Below are positions 26,401 to 39,900 of a DNA stretch of 64,000 nt, in pieces (within the stretch, counting starts at the first letter, position 1; every line of letters begins with the position of its first letter). Made by a program: the position numbers and the translations under genes. The notes under the pieces are model-generated. The model saw only the letters and a list, made by a program, of their open reading frames with translations, ran no database searches and was not told the origin of the DNA. Origin of the DNA: Glandiceps talaboti (taxonomy: Eukaryota; Hemichordata; Enteropneusta; Spengelidae); the NCBI RefSeq assembly GCF_964340395.1, contig NC_135568.1, positions 11,756,776 through 11,820,775 on the forward strand, given 5' to 3'.

Positions 26401-29400
26401 ATATATGTTGATATATAAACTCCTGAAAATAACTAACAACTGAAATTGTTTGAATGACTTCTTTCAGGTGCAATGGTTCAAAGATGGTCAGGTGATCTAT
26501 AAATCAACGAGGTATGATATACGTTACACAGAAGGATTTTGTTCTCTACGTATCAATATGACGTTGCCAGAAGACAGCGGTACATACATGGTTGTTGCTG
26601 CTAACATTGCTGGACGTGCCAGAACTGGTGGTCGTTTACTGGTGGATGCTGCAGGTGTTAGCACAGAGTCTGAACACATGAGAGGCAGAATGGCTTTAAT
26701 GGTCAAACGGTAAGTAGTTTTAGTATTATCACACAAGTTCACAAACACAGTCTCTCACCAAAAAAGATTATTTTACAACACAGCAACAACATGTAACATT
26801 TTGAGTAAGTTTGTTGTTAGTGAAATATTATATATTAATTTCTTTTAAAAATACAAGACAAAAATATCACTTCTGTTACTGTGAGAAGCAGAATTGACTA
26901 GGCAAAGTTACACTAAAAAATTTCTCAATTTTCACAATATTATTTCTGTTATGTAAGAAGCTGAATTGACTTGGTAAAGTTTCACCAAAAAGTTCTTCCA
27001 TATTTACAGTCTGTTTGTTTTGTTTGTTTCCTCTAGTGATACAACACCATATAGGACACCAGATAGAGGTCCACCAGGAAGTGAAGTAAAAGAGAAACAC
27101 ATTCGTCCCTGTTTCCGTGAAGTACCCCGAGATCTCCACGTCAGAGAAGGACAGATAGCACGATTCAACCTTCGTTTGACGGGTCGCCCACCACCAGACT
27201 TGGAATGGTACTTAGATGGTGAAAGAGTGCAGAGTGACGTCACACACAAAGTCATCGTGAATGAAGGTGGCATACATGCACTACTCATCACCTATGCTAT
27301 GCCATCTGATTCAGGGACATATACATGTGTTGCTAAGAACAGAGCAGGGGAAGCTAAATTCACTGTCAGCTTAAATGTTGATCGTAAGTTAAATGTTATC
27401 CTTCAAGTACTTGTTAATTCATTTCACGTTTCAGCCTTTCAGTTATTTTATCATACAGTCTTTGTAAAAATCCTTCCTCCCCAAAAAACAAAACACCCCC
27501 CCCCCAAAAAAAAAAAAAAAAGAAAAAAAAGAAAAAAAGAAAAAGAAAACACCCACGAAAACAAAGCAAAACAGGTACTTATACTAGATACTGTACACCT
27601 AGATATTTTCACCACTAGAAAATCTTTGTGATTTTGCAGTCTTTAGCTAGTTCTCAAAGACTAATTTTTACTAATTACCAGACTGGTTCATCATGTTTAT
27701 GTACTTAAGAAGTCATTTTAGTCCCTACTTATTTTGTGTTTTTGTTGTTTAGCAAACAAATATTACCAGGTGTAATAATAATGTAAAGCACTTTGAACAC
27801 AGAGTGGGAAAGCACTGTATAAAAACCAACATTATTTATTTATTTATTTATTATTTTCTATCCACAGCTAAACAACACAAAGTAGCACCCCAGTTCGTGG
27901 AGAAAATTGATAACGTCCAAGTCAAGCTTGGCGAACCTGTAGTCTTTAGATGTAAAGTGAGTGGGACACCGCCACCACAAGTTAGCTGGCAGAAAGATGG
28001 ACATTACATCACCAGAGGAAGAACACCATACCGGTAAGACTTTAACTCTCCAAGATAAACTACCTTTGCCTCCAGTTACACGTTCGTGAATAATAACATG
28101 TGGTACCTTTTCTTCCAAACTATCTTATATATTGACACGCAGTGCTCTTTCTGTTAAACTATGTCATGTATTGACTAGTGGTACCCTTTCTGCCAAAGTG
28201 TGTCATTTATTGACCTATGGTACCCTTTCTGACATGTAGTACCCTTTCTGTGAAAGTGTGTCATATTTTGGATGAGGATCATTTCACCATTCCAAAGAGA
28301 TAGGAATTCTTTTCAAGTATCCCTTGCCATCTTCATAGTCAATTTTAAGGTTAGATAACTGATCCAGAAGTGACTTTGGTTGTTTTTATTTACAGAATGG
28401 AAGGTGCAAATGGAGAGTATAGTCTGGCTATTGACAAAGCGGGACGATATGACGGTGCCTGGTATACGTGTACAGCCTTCAATACAGCTGGAAGGGCATC
28501 ATGTCGGGGAAAATTGAATGTCATCATTGAGAAGCTACCCCCACCACCTATTGATGAGAGGCATTTCATCATTCCAAAGAGGAAAGAACCATCTGAGTAA
28601 GTTAAAGTCAAAATTCTGCCAAACTGTGTCATGTATTGCCTTATGGGTACCCTTTCTGCTTAGTACACTGTGTCATGTATCGACTTATGTTTCTGCCAAA
28701 CAGTGTCAGGTATTGCATTGTGGTTCCTTTATGCCAAACTGTCATTTATCAGATGAGAGGTGTTTCACCCATCCAAACTTGCTATATTCCGCTGTAAATT
28801 TCAGAATATTTATTAAATTTCAGAATATTTATTGCCTACAAACAAATTTATGTGGGTATCTTGATGTACAACTAAAAATTGCAAATTTGGACAAACTGAA
28901 AATGTAAATTATTTGATTTTTGTGTATATAGGCTTCCCCCACTTGAGCCAACACGTGTTGTACCAAGCTATGTTCAGCCAGATACATACTCTGATGATGA
29001 GATGTATGAAAAAGAGAAGTTGCAACCACCCGAGTTCAAGAGAAGAATATCCAAGATTGCACTGAAGGAAGGCGAGGATGCACATTTTGAAGGCCGTATT
29101 CTACCACTTGGGGATCCTACCATGAACGTTGAATGGTTCAAGAACGGACAACCCATACCTCAAGGTTTGTGTGCTGTCATCATCTTTGTAGTTTGCAGGA
29201 TCGAGGGCCTGGGATTTTGTAAAAGCTTGGGAACCCTGTAATATAGTAGGGTGGATGGGATGGGGTGTGTTTCTTGTAAACCTTGCTGAGATCACAACGT
29301 TTATTTGGATGCAGTTTTAATATAGATCCTCAAGTTCCACACTTTTTCACATTTTGTGAGGAGAATGATCAACTTTTATAATTGTGTTTCTATACGTTCT

Positions 29401-30843
29401 TGCTTTAAGGCAACATCAGAGTTTGGTGTTGAAGCATCAAAAAATAATAAGATTTTTTTTAGTGGAAACATACTTGAAAATCACCTGTTTGAGCTGTAAT
29501 AGAGAAAGAGTTCAAACTCGTGGTTTCACATTTTATTGACATCTGACCAACTTTTATTATATTTCTATAGGTTCTCGCTTCAAGACAACAGCAGAGTTTG
29601 GTTTTGTAGCCTTGGATATTGGATATGTGTATCCAGAGGACTCTGGTACATACACATGTGTAGCAACCAATCAAGCAGGCACTGCTGAAATGTCAGCTGA
29701 ACTCAGGTGTAAAGGTAAGAAACGTTTGTTATGATTGGTACATACATTTACACCTGTGTAGCAGCCAATCAAGTCTCAACACTATGTTATGCATTTGAGT
29801 CTTTGCAAAATTAGTTTATTATCTCAGACACACATACTTTTTCAACTTTTTACACATGATTTCTTTTCCATTGAAAAAGTTTTTCATTGAAGTTACACAT
29901 ATGTCTGTCATTAATTGTACACTGGCAGTGTTCAATTCTTGAACCAGTGTTGACAGATTTACACATCTTGGAAAACTTCTTTTTATTTTGAACTTCACAA
30001 AACTAAATTGTACCCCAATCAGCATTGTAACCTTTGAACTGTAACCTTTGAACTCTTTACCCTCTTCTAGCTAAAATGTCTCTAATCATGGAAAGTCAAC
30101 TGCCAGAAGAAATGAGAGGTATTGAAAGAACCATTGAATTTGAAGAAGCAATAAAGAAGTAAGGCATTTATATTTTTCTTTACGGTAGCATTAATATAGT
30201 ACTGTTTATCTCACATATACATCAAAAATTTCTCCATTTCTTGCTCCAGTCTGTTAGATCACTTTAGATTCATAACTTTAGTTGTTATTTTATCATGGAG
30301 TTTTAGGAAAATGTTCTCAGTTTCAATGTTTGTATTATTTTTTTGGTGTATTTTGTTATTTCTCACTGAACTAGGGTGTCATATTTTGTGTTATTTTCAG
30401 ATGTAGTTTATTTCTCAATGACGTTGGGTATCATATTTTGTGTTATCTTCTGATGTACTTTGTTATTTGTCATTGAACTAGGGGTGTCATCAAGCCTCCA
30501 GAAGCAGTAATGTCAGATGAAGAAGAAGCATGCGCTCCAGAGATTGTGAAACTACCAGAACCAGTACGCACTCTGGAAGGAGAACAAGCACGCTTTGGTG
30601 TCAGAGTTACGGGATACCCACAACCTAGAGTTACATGGTTTAAAGATAATATCATGCTTCACAAGGTAGGTATATCTGAAAATAATACCACCTACACACA
30701 CTGTTACACACACACAGCCATATACACACACAGATAGGCAGACAACACATGCAGAGAGAGAGAGAAAGAGAGAGAGACAGACAGAGAGAGACAGACAGAC
30801 AGACAGACACAGACAGACAGACAGACAGACACACACACATACA

Positions 30844-30908
<65 letters not shown>

Positions 30909-33900
30909 ACACAACCATGAAAAGAAGGAAGTTCAAATGAAGTAGAAGACTAACATGGATTGGTAACTCTTGCTGTGCTTTCTTTAGGGTTCCCGTTTCA
31001 AGATAGCTTTTGATGGTCTGCATTACTTAGAAATCCCAAGAACACGTCATTATGACACTGGAGAGATCAAAGTTGTAGCTAAGAACAAGTTTGGTGAAGT
31101 GTCTCACACCACAAGATTGGAAGTTGAGAAGAGAGAAGGATATGGAGTCCAACTCAAACATACTAAGATTGGTACGTATATATCACATGACGTTTGTCTG
31201 ATAGTTTGGTATATTATTACAATACAAAGTGTGTTCTGCTAATTTCTATGCTCACATTTTGAAATGGTTCGTAGCTGTACAAAGTGTCTCGCTAATTTCA
31301 TTAGACACATATGAAAAAAAGGGATACCGCAGAGTCCGTCATGATTTTGAAAATTTGGTTTGAGGTCATTCGACTGATGAATTTATGGTGTAAATTTCTA
31401 TTTTGTTTTTGTAACTAGAACTTTTTAATAGAACTGTCTGTGATCTGATTACTCCATGGATTATTGAATATTGTGTTATAGTGCTTAACCCTTTATGGAA
31501 TTGTTTTAGTTACAAAGACACCAAGTCTTGAACTCTATCAGATTTCCTAATTTACGGAGAGATCAAGTGACAATCAATTTGTGCCATTTGTAAAACCTTC
31601 TCTTTCTTTCATCTAGGAGCAAAAACCGCCTCCAAACATGAACCAGTTAGTGTAGAACTGAAGAAAGCGTTCCGAGAGAGACGTTCCTTCCCAACTCATG
31701 GAATAACAGCTCACCTTAGACCAGTACACAAGGGTAAGTAATGTTATATCTTTTGATCTAGAATTATGAGTAAAATGGCCTGGTTGCAATTTTGAGATTA
31801 ACTGTTCAATAAATGATTCATTAGGCTCCTTCCTCAGATGTCAGGGGTGACTTGAAATTGGAAGTGAGAATCTAACGCCGATAGGAAAGGATACAGGTAA
31901 AAGGTAAACAAGGTGAGAAAGAATCTAAACTTGTATGGTATGAAAATGATGTAAAAGTGTTGTTTCAATGCACACAATAAAATTTGTTAAACTTTAATAT
32001 TTGTTTTTGCTCTTATAGGTGAGAAGGTTGACGTCTCCGACGAGTTAGGAACTAAATTTGAAAAGGCCAAAATAACATCAGCAGAAAGCACTTATAGAAT
32101 GGAAAGAGGCCAATATGAGAGAAAAACTCAAATCAAACTAAAAGAAAAAGGTGAGCGCAAGAAAGTTGCAATCCAAGAACCTCCGAAGGAAGAAACTCCT
32201 AAACCAAGCAAAGATGTCGTCCAGCAACAGCCACCCTATTTTGTCATGAAACTGAGTGATAACGCTGTTGTAGAGGGTCATACAGCCCGCTTTGATATCA
32301 AATTTGAAGGTGTTCCATCGCCTGAGGTGACGTGGTATCGAGAGGGTACTGAAATCAAATCATCAAAGGAATTCCAAATCATTACAGAGGAGAACTACTG
32401 TTCACTTGTTATCCTTGAGGCAGTACCAGATGATGCTGGTGTCTTTACTGTCCAAATTGTCAGCGATAGTGGCACTGCTACATGCTCAGCAAGACTCACT
32501 GTGCAAGGTATCTCTTAGCATGCAAACTTAAAAGACAGCTTCCATCCAATACAAAACATCCAAAGCAAAACAGGATCCTTCCTGACAGCATTCAATTTTA
32601 TGCATTTCATACAAGTGTCTCAACACATAAGCAATCTTGCCATCTTTCTTTCTTTTACCATTTCTATATTCACAATGTACAAAACAATTACAGGTGCTTT
32701 CCTCACAACATTTCATTTTATACATTTTATACTTGGCAAGTGTTATCTGAACACATCAAACAAATTGGCCATCTTTCTTTCTTTTATCATTTTGGTAAAT
32801 TTCTCAGTTTCACATACTCTTTACATCTCTATACAATTCCTCACATTATGTCGTCATACATACGTAAATAATTCAGCAAACTGTGCTCCACTTCTCTTTT
32901 AAGTAGGGGTACTGTGTTGGATGGAAGCTATAAGTGTGTAGTGATTTTACAGTTTCATGAGTTACATTGAGAAAAACACACATCAATAACCCAAAAAGAA
33001 AGAGTTTGAAAGTGAAATAACCCCAAAAAGAAACAGAATTTGAAGTGAAAGTTTGCATGGTCTTAGTGCATATCTTACTATTATTCTTAAAGCTTAATGT
33101 TCATTTTCTTCAGCAGACATGGCTTTGTATTCATGTATTCATGTATAGCTATGTATCACTTTCTAACCACTTCTATATCACTCAAGGGTCATGTGAACAT
33201 CATGTGCTGAAATCATGAGAGCCATGTGCAAATCATGCTGACAGTGCATGCATATACTTTGCATCTGTAAATTACTTTGTCAACAACAAATCATATGGGA
33301 CTAATATTGTTGTTATGCATTCATTGTATGGATATATGTTAGAAGAAAATGATGAATAAGTTCTACCAGTAATGAGTTGAAGCAGATATGAGGCTAAAGC
33401 ATGCCATGTGACTGCATTATAGAAAGTTAATACAGAAGATTAGTGGCATTAGTAGTGTGTTTAATAGATGTGTACTAAACATCTGATGTGTCTGTATGAA
33501 GATTTGAGTTGATTTTGATTCTAATCTTTAACACTATGAATGAAGTCTAATCATCGGATTCAGTATTTGACAGTTGGAAGGAAAGAGACAAGTCACACAG
33601 ATAGATGATTACCATTATTACCATGGCAACAAAAATACAGTAAATATAACCAGATTTTGTTATTTCATCAACTGTATACATGTAAGATCAGTGTTGAAAC
33701 TTGGCACAACTTAAAGTGACAAGCTCTCTAGAGCAAATTTAAAATGTCCTTCCAGCCTGTTATGCGAGTCCTAACATCGTCCTAACTATAAATGAAATGA
33801 TTTATATGATATACTGAAAGTTGTATTTTATTTTGAACATAGAACGATCGAAATCACCAGATGAGCCGTTTGAGAAGATTGCACCATCATTCACAACCAA

Positions 33901-36900
33901 CTTGAAGGGTATCTCACTCAAAGCTGGTGAGCCTGCTAAATTTACTGTTACCATCACAGGATCTCCCAGTCCACAGGTATCGTGGTACAAGGTAAGAAAA
34001 ACAACCTTTTTATCTAGATCTACTGTAATGTCCAGGTGAGATGTGCTGAGAAATTGTCTTTGTATGTGTAGTTTCACAAGTTAGGATATGCTATTAAAAA
34101 ATGATACATCATGTCTAATAACTGGAAAAGTTAATACTAGGTATTCAGATATGATACAAAATTGACATAGACTTCTCATAATTTTCTGAGGAACCTAAAG
34201 ATTATAAAACTCTGGAGTCAGTTAGAAACCTCTCTGTGCATATTCAAAAAGCTCTATTATGATAGATTGGCACTGAATTGCACCCAACCAAGTTCTAATG
34301 TGTATGTGGATTTTGCAGTGAGACTTCAGACAAAATTAGGGTCTCAGTAACCTGAAAGAGCCAGTCGTTGTTTCTGCATATGTAATAAGCTCATAAATGA
34401 GTGGGTAGAGAGTGGTTACATTGGTGGACCAGTGGCTGGAACTTTAGACTAGGGTCTCAGTTACAGATTGTGTTGCTTCAAAATATTTTGTATTATTTCA
34501 TTAGAATAATTGATACATGCAAGTTTTAATGCGTGAGTATAATTTTTGTGATTTACAGAGTGGTGTTAAGATCTTCCCTACAATGAGATTCAAGTTGTTA
34601 CATGATGGAGATGAGTACACCCTACTCATTATCCAAACAGAACCAGACGATGCTGGTACATATGTATGTGAAGCTGTCAATGCTGCAGGCAAAATGACTG
34701 CTAAAGCTGATCTCAAGGTTGAACGTAAGTATAAAGGCCCCTCCAAAAGTTTTACTATCCTCAGTAAAAGAGAAAGAAAGCAGGCGAATATGAAGTCCTC
34801 CGAGATCTCTACCAAGTGGAGGCTGGTTGCCAACCTCCACCTGTTTAATCTTGTTTATCAGATAGCTGATTGGCTTAACAGTCTGGTCAATCAAAACTCC
34901 ATCTGCCATCTGGTTAATCTGTTGTTATCAGATAGCTGATTGGCTTAACCAGGTTAATCAGTCTTTATCAGATTGGTGATTGGTCCTAATTCCCCGATTC
35001 TGTTGTAATGCCAAACAGTGTCACTGTGATGTATTCCTACAATATTGTTTTGGATTCTTACTGGATATTTCTCTAACTTTTTAATGATGATACATTTTGA
35101 ATGAAATGTACAGATGAGTTTATTTTGAATTTTGACAGCTCGTACACCTGGATTGTCTGAGGTTGAATCTGAGACTGAGTCTCAACGCCATGAGGAGAAA
35201 GCACCTGGCATCAGAGTAAGCTTGAAGGATTACAGCACAAGGGAAGGTGCCCCTGCAGAATTTGAATGCCACATTATAGCTAGGCCAGGTAACAGTGGTG
35301 TTTTTAATATCATTTGTAGCAATTTTGTATCAGAGAAAGTTACATAGTAACAATTTCACTGTGAAGGTAAAGCTACTAATGTGTGAAGATTTCAGGATTA
35401 TTGGCTCTATTCTATTATCTATAGTGTATTTCTTGAACAGTTTTGCAACCAAATATTCCTGGCACTTGAAACAATTTCATCTTGACATTCCTTTATATGA
35501 ATAATTACCAGGATGTTTTGATTAAGAGGTTGAAGAACAAACACAAGCTTACCCAAACATAGAATCAATCATCTGTACGTCCCGAAGGTCATGAATAAGC
35601 AAATGGATGCTGGACTATGTGTGATCAAACGTTTATAATCAGCCTGTGGGTTCTTAATGGGTTCATCTTTGTGTTTAGTTTTTTGCTTTTTCGATACTTT
35701 CAAACTTTTCTTTTTTAGTGTGTAGACCTTTCTAGGAGGTGTCATGTGATGATCACATGATCTGACATGCTTGTATGTAAATGTTTCCGTTACAGAGCCA
35801 GTGATCACATGGTACTTGAACAAGGCAGTAATCAAGCCTTCCAAGTATTTCCAGATGTCTTACAAAGAAGGCATCGCCCGGTTGCATATCACAGAAGCCT
35901 TCCCAGAAGATGAAGGCACTTATACATGTGAAGCTAAAAATGACAAAGGCTCAGTAACTTCAACTGCCATGCTTAAAGTGGAAGGTATGTTCGATGATGA
36001 TGAATACTATGGCTAATAAAGCAAAAAAAAAAAGAAGAACCTTCTACAGTTTTTACTTGTAGGGGTTCAGTTTGTAATAAGGCCACTAGTGCTATCAGAT
36101 CATCACTGACATGCACAGATATTTTAATTTATTATTTCATCACAAACTGCATGGCATGGACTAGAATTTTTACCAAGACACCTGACACCACTGTAAATGG
36201 AGTGTAAGCCTTGAGTCAGGAAACATTTTTTTTTTTACCTTTGTCTAAGTGTGGATTTTACTGTGAACAAAGTGTGGAAATTAAAAAAAATGATAATAAA
36301 GAAAATAAGCTATAAAGACAAGATAAAATTAAAAAACAGCAATAAAAGATGAGAACTGTGTGAAACCAGACAACGGAGAAGATAAGGTAGTGGCCACGAC
36401 CGCCTCTCCAGCCTGGGTGACGTGAAAAAAAGAAATATCCCTTCAGAACTTTAGGTTTGTGACTAACCCCACAGACCCTCATGTTTTTCTTTAGATAAAC
36501 CATTTCAACCCACTAGTCCTGTTTTCTGATTTTTTCACCATAAATGGTCAGTTGATCAAAGACAGGACGAGTGTGTTGAGAGGTGTAGATACTGCAACCA
36601 CATTGCACTGTGTTTGGCAGTAGTAGTTAGTGTTGTTGCTTTAATACAAATGGTGCCAAATTGCAAACCTACTGACATCGTGTGTGTGTGTGTGTGTGTG
36701 AACACCTGGGAAATGCCTTCCTTCAAATACCAGCCAATCACAAAGCAGTTCTTTCCAATATCAACCAATCACAATTCAGTTCGTTTGTGCTCACCTTGGA
36801 ATGCTTTGCTCCAAATATCTATCACCCAATCATAATGCAATTGATTTTGTTACTGCTGGACAGTTACCAACTGATCTGAAATGACATTTTATGTCCAATT

Positions 36901-39900
36901 ATTTTAACCATACTAAAGAAATTGTGCTGCCATTTGCTTAAAGGCACTGCCAAGTAATAACAAAATTGCTCAATTTCTTGATCTTATTCTGGTGTTTGCC
37001 AAATGCTCTGCCTAACCAAATGGTTTTTCATTTAACCCATCTAAACCAACACTCAATGGCAGCATGCTTTCTTTGAAGAGATGAAACCTTTGTAATTTTT
37101 TTTCACCCTTTTATACTCTCATTGTACCTTTATATTTTAGAACTGATAAATTTGTAATCTTTGTCTTACTTTCTCGAAAACTAAGTATTTATCTTTTTAA
37201 ATGTCCATACTTGAAGAATTGCTATGTAGGCTTATGGTGTATAGGGGATAAGGGCCTTTTGCTTTCCATTTATGTCCAGTTATCATTAATGCTATTTCAA
37301 AATATTTTGCTGCTGATGGTGCATTCCCTCTAGGGTGGTCGCAGCCTCTTCCATTTCCCAGTTGCGGTCAGTCATGTCACTACAACATGTGACTGTCTTC
37401 CATAACAAAGTTCCTGTCGTGATGAGATCTCCTTACCTCATACATAGCATGTAGAGATATATTAATTGCACTCAGTCTTTTAAAACAAAATATTCAGGAG
37501 CAATATTGTGATGACTGTCAGGTGAATAATTCGATCATCAGAAAATACTTTCATTAGATGGCATGCTGCTCATGTGATGGCGTTTGCGACTGACCAAACC
37601 GCAAAATGGAAGTAGCCGCATACCTCCCTAAAGTGAACGTGCTATCAGCTGTGAAACATCAAAATAGCATTATTGCTTATTGTAGTGTTAATATTGCTGT
37701 AAAAATGAAAAAAAAGAACGTTTTAGATCTATGAAATAGCTTTTGCAAATAAATTGCTTTTGTTGATAATGTATAATAGATTTTTTATTCTAGATTTTTA
37801 GTATTTTCTGCTGGTTATTCACTGAGAATTGAACAGCAAAGACTGCCAACAATAGGAAAAAACTTACGAGTTAACAACTTGAAAACATGAAGCTCAATGA
37901 AAGTGACAGTGACAGTGAAATATGCCCACTTTTATTTTTTTGTTTGCCTTCCTCATTTTTGTAGGGAAAAGTTGTATATTTCAAGTGTTTGTACTTCTCA
38001 CTGTTTCTTCGCAAGTAACAATTGTAGACTGTTTCAGGGAATGGGTATCTTCAATACTGTAAACAGATATGCATCTGAGAAATTACCACAGTCAAGGCAT
38101 TACGATAAAATTCGGGATAAAATTTGATAAAATTCGGGGAGTAGTGTAACTTCAGACTTTGTAAAGATGCATGTCTTGATGTTACCATGATTGTTTGGTG
38201 TACATGGTAAAATGTTGTTTCCAAAACAATGAAGGCTTGTTCATACTAGTGGAAGATTTTCAGTTTGTTGCTGAATGAAATCGAAGCCGGAAGAACACAC
38301 GGAAACAGTGGAAGCTACAAACACTTAAATGGACTACACACCAAGCTCTTACCTTTGTAATGAATGAGTAAATGGAATAATTAAATAATGGTCTTTGGCC
38401 ATGCAAACCGTATTTGATGATGTTGTTGTTGTTTCCTCATAATCTTTGCAAACACAAACAGCTATGGCTCACTTTAAGCTCTATGTATACTGCTTCTCTT
38501 GTTTCATTCTTTTATAAGATCAAAAAACCTGATGTTGATTAGAGAATGAATGTTATAAATTATCAACATCATATTTACCTGGTTCTTTTGTATTCTTCTA
38601 CATGATCAAATATTTTGAAATTTTTACGTTCAAACTTTTGAAAATTACTTAATTCAGTTCATTGGTTCTGTTAATTTGTTCTCTTATATGATGAATCATC
38701 TTCTGAGCTGTAAATTCATCTTTCTAAAATTACCAATTTCATTGTACTTGTTCTCTTTCATTTTCACTCACACATACTGGAATGACTTATATCTGTAAGT
38801 TCAAACTTCAAAAGATGTCAAATTCATTTAGGTTGCTTAAAGAATGCAGAAGCAAAATGAAAAAAAGAAATGGGAAAAAATAAATCATTTCCAAATTGAA
38901 AATATGAAAAAAGAATATTGAGATTTTCATGAAATTACCAAAAGACTGAAGCTGAGCCATAGTTTTCTTTATATTACTCACTCATCCACTCATGCACAGA
39001 CCATACCAGTGATTTAGTTTACGAAATATTTTGTTTCATCAAACTCAAAATTATACATGACATTTCAAATTTAATGTACATGCAATGAAGAAATGAAATT
39101 GAGCAAAGAATCTGAATAGACAAAAGGATAAATGGATGACTGAATGGAGCCTTGCAGGTAAGGTAAAGGGGAAAAAATGAAGAATAATACGTAGTGTTAC
39201 TATCCTGGTATGATCTGATCACCCAAAACCAAATGAAACACATCACTACCACCACGTACAGTCCACAGGGGACGTTACTGTCACTTGCTCGTTGTATTCA
39301 AGCACTCCCCAAATTCCATGCACCAAATTGACCTTCAATTGAACTAGGATGAAATCCACCAAAAAAAAATAAAAATCATGGAATGCTGATTTTATTTTAT
39401 TTTTGCATGGCTTGTCATAGTGCAAACAATTCACCAAACAACATACATGCCAGTACACCCAGTCTTACAGTCATTTCTGTTTTGTATGTCCTATTTCAGT
39501 TGAAGAGAGTGGGTCTGAAGCAGTTGACAGAGCAGTTCCCCCTAGGTTCTACAAGAAGATCACAAATTGTGATGTGGTGGAGGGGAGCACAGCTCGTTTT
39601 GACTGTAAAGTCTTAGGGAGGCCCCCACCTGAAATCACTTGGTATAGAGAAGGCCATGAAATTCATACATCTCCTGACTTCAGAATTATCCATGGAGCAC
39701 ATGGAGTCTGCTCATTAGTAATACAGGAAGCATTCCCAGAGGATGCAGGCAGCTTCACAGTCAAGGCTTCAAATGCAGCTGGTGAAGTAACATGCAGTGC
39801 TAAACTCAATGTTGAAGGTATTGTATTCAATGTCTTTTCTCTCTGAATCTTATCTTTGTCTTAACTGTCATCATGAATGTCTTTGTGTGTTGTAAAATGT

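Larger units (their letters stand above)
35985..39499 (+). other. 3.5-kb intron with a foldback element and CCAAT repeats
   Basis: (TG)n at 36679-36698, three related CCAATCA-bearing units at 36725-36845, and a ~390-bp inverted-repeat element at 37286-37675. No Ig exon recognised on either strand. Confidence 0.65.

Noticed and set aside
32099-32507. ATG at 32099 as a translation start
   Set aside because: The frame is open upstream to the acceptor at 32018 and phase matches exon 31; the Met is internal.
37897-38127. Small plus-strand open frame in intron 36
   Set aside because: No domain, no splice-phase fit, AT-driven composition.
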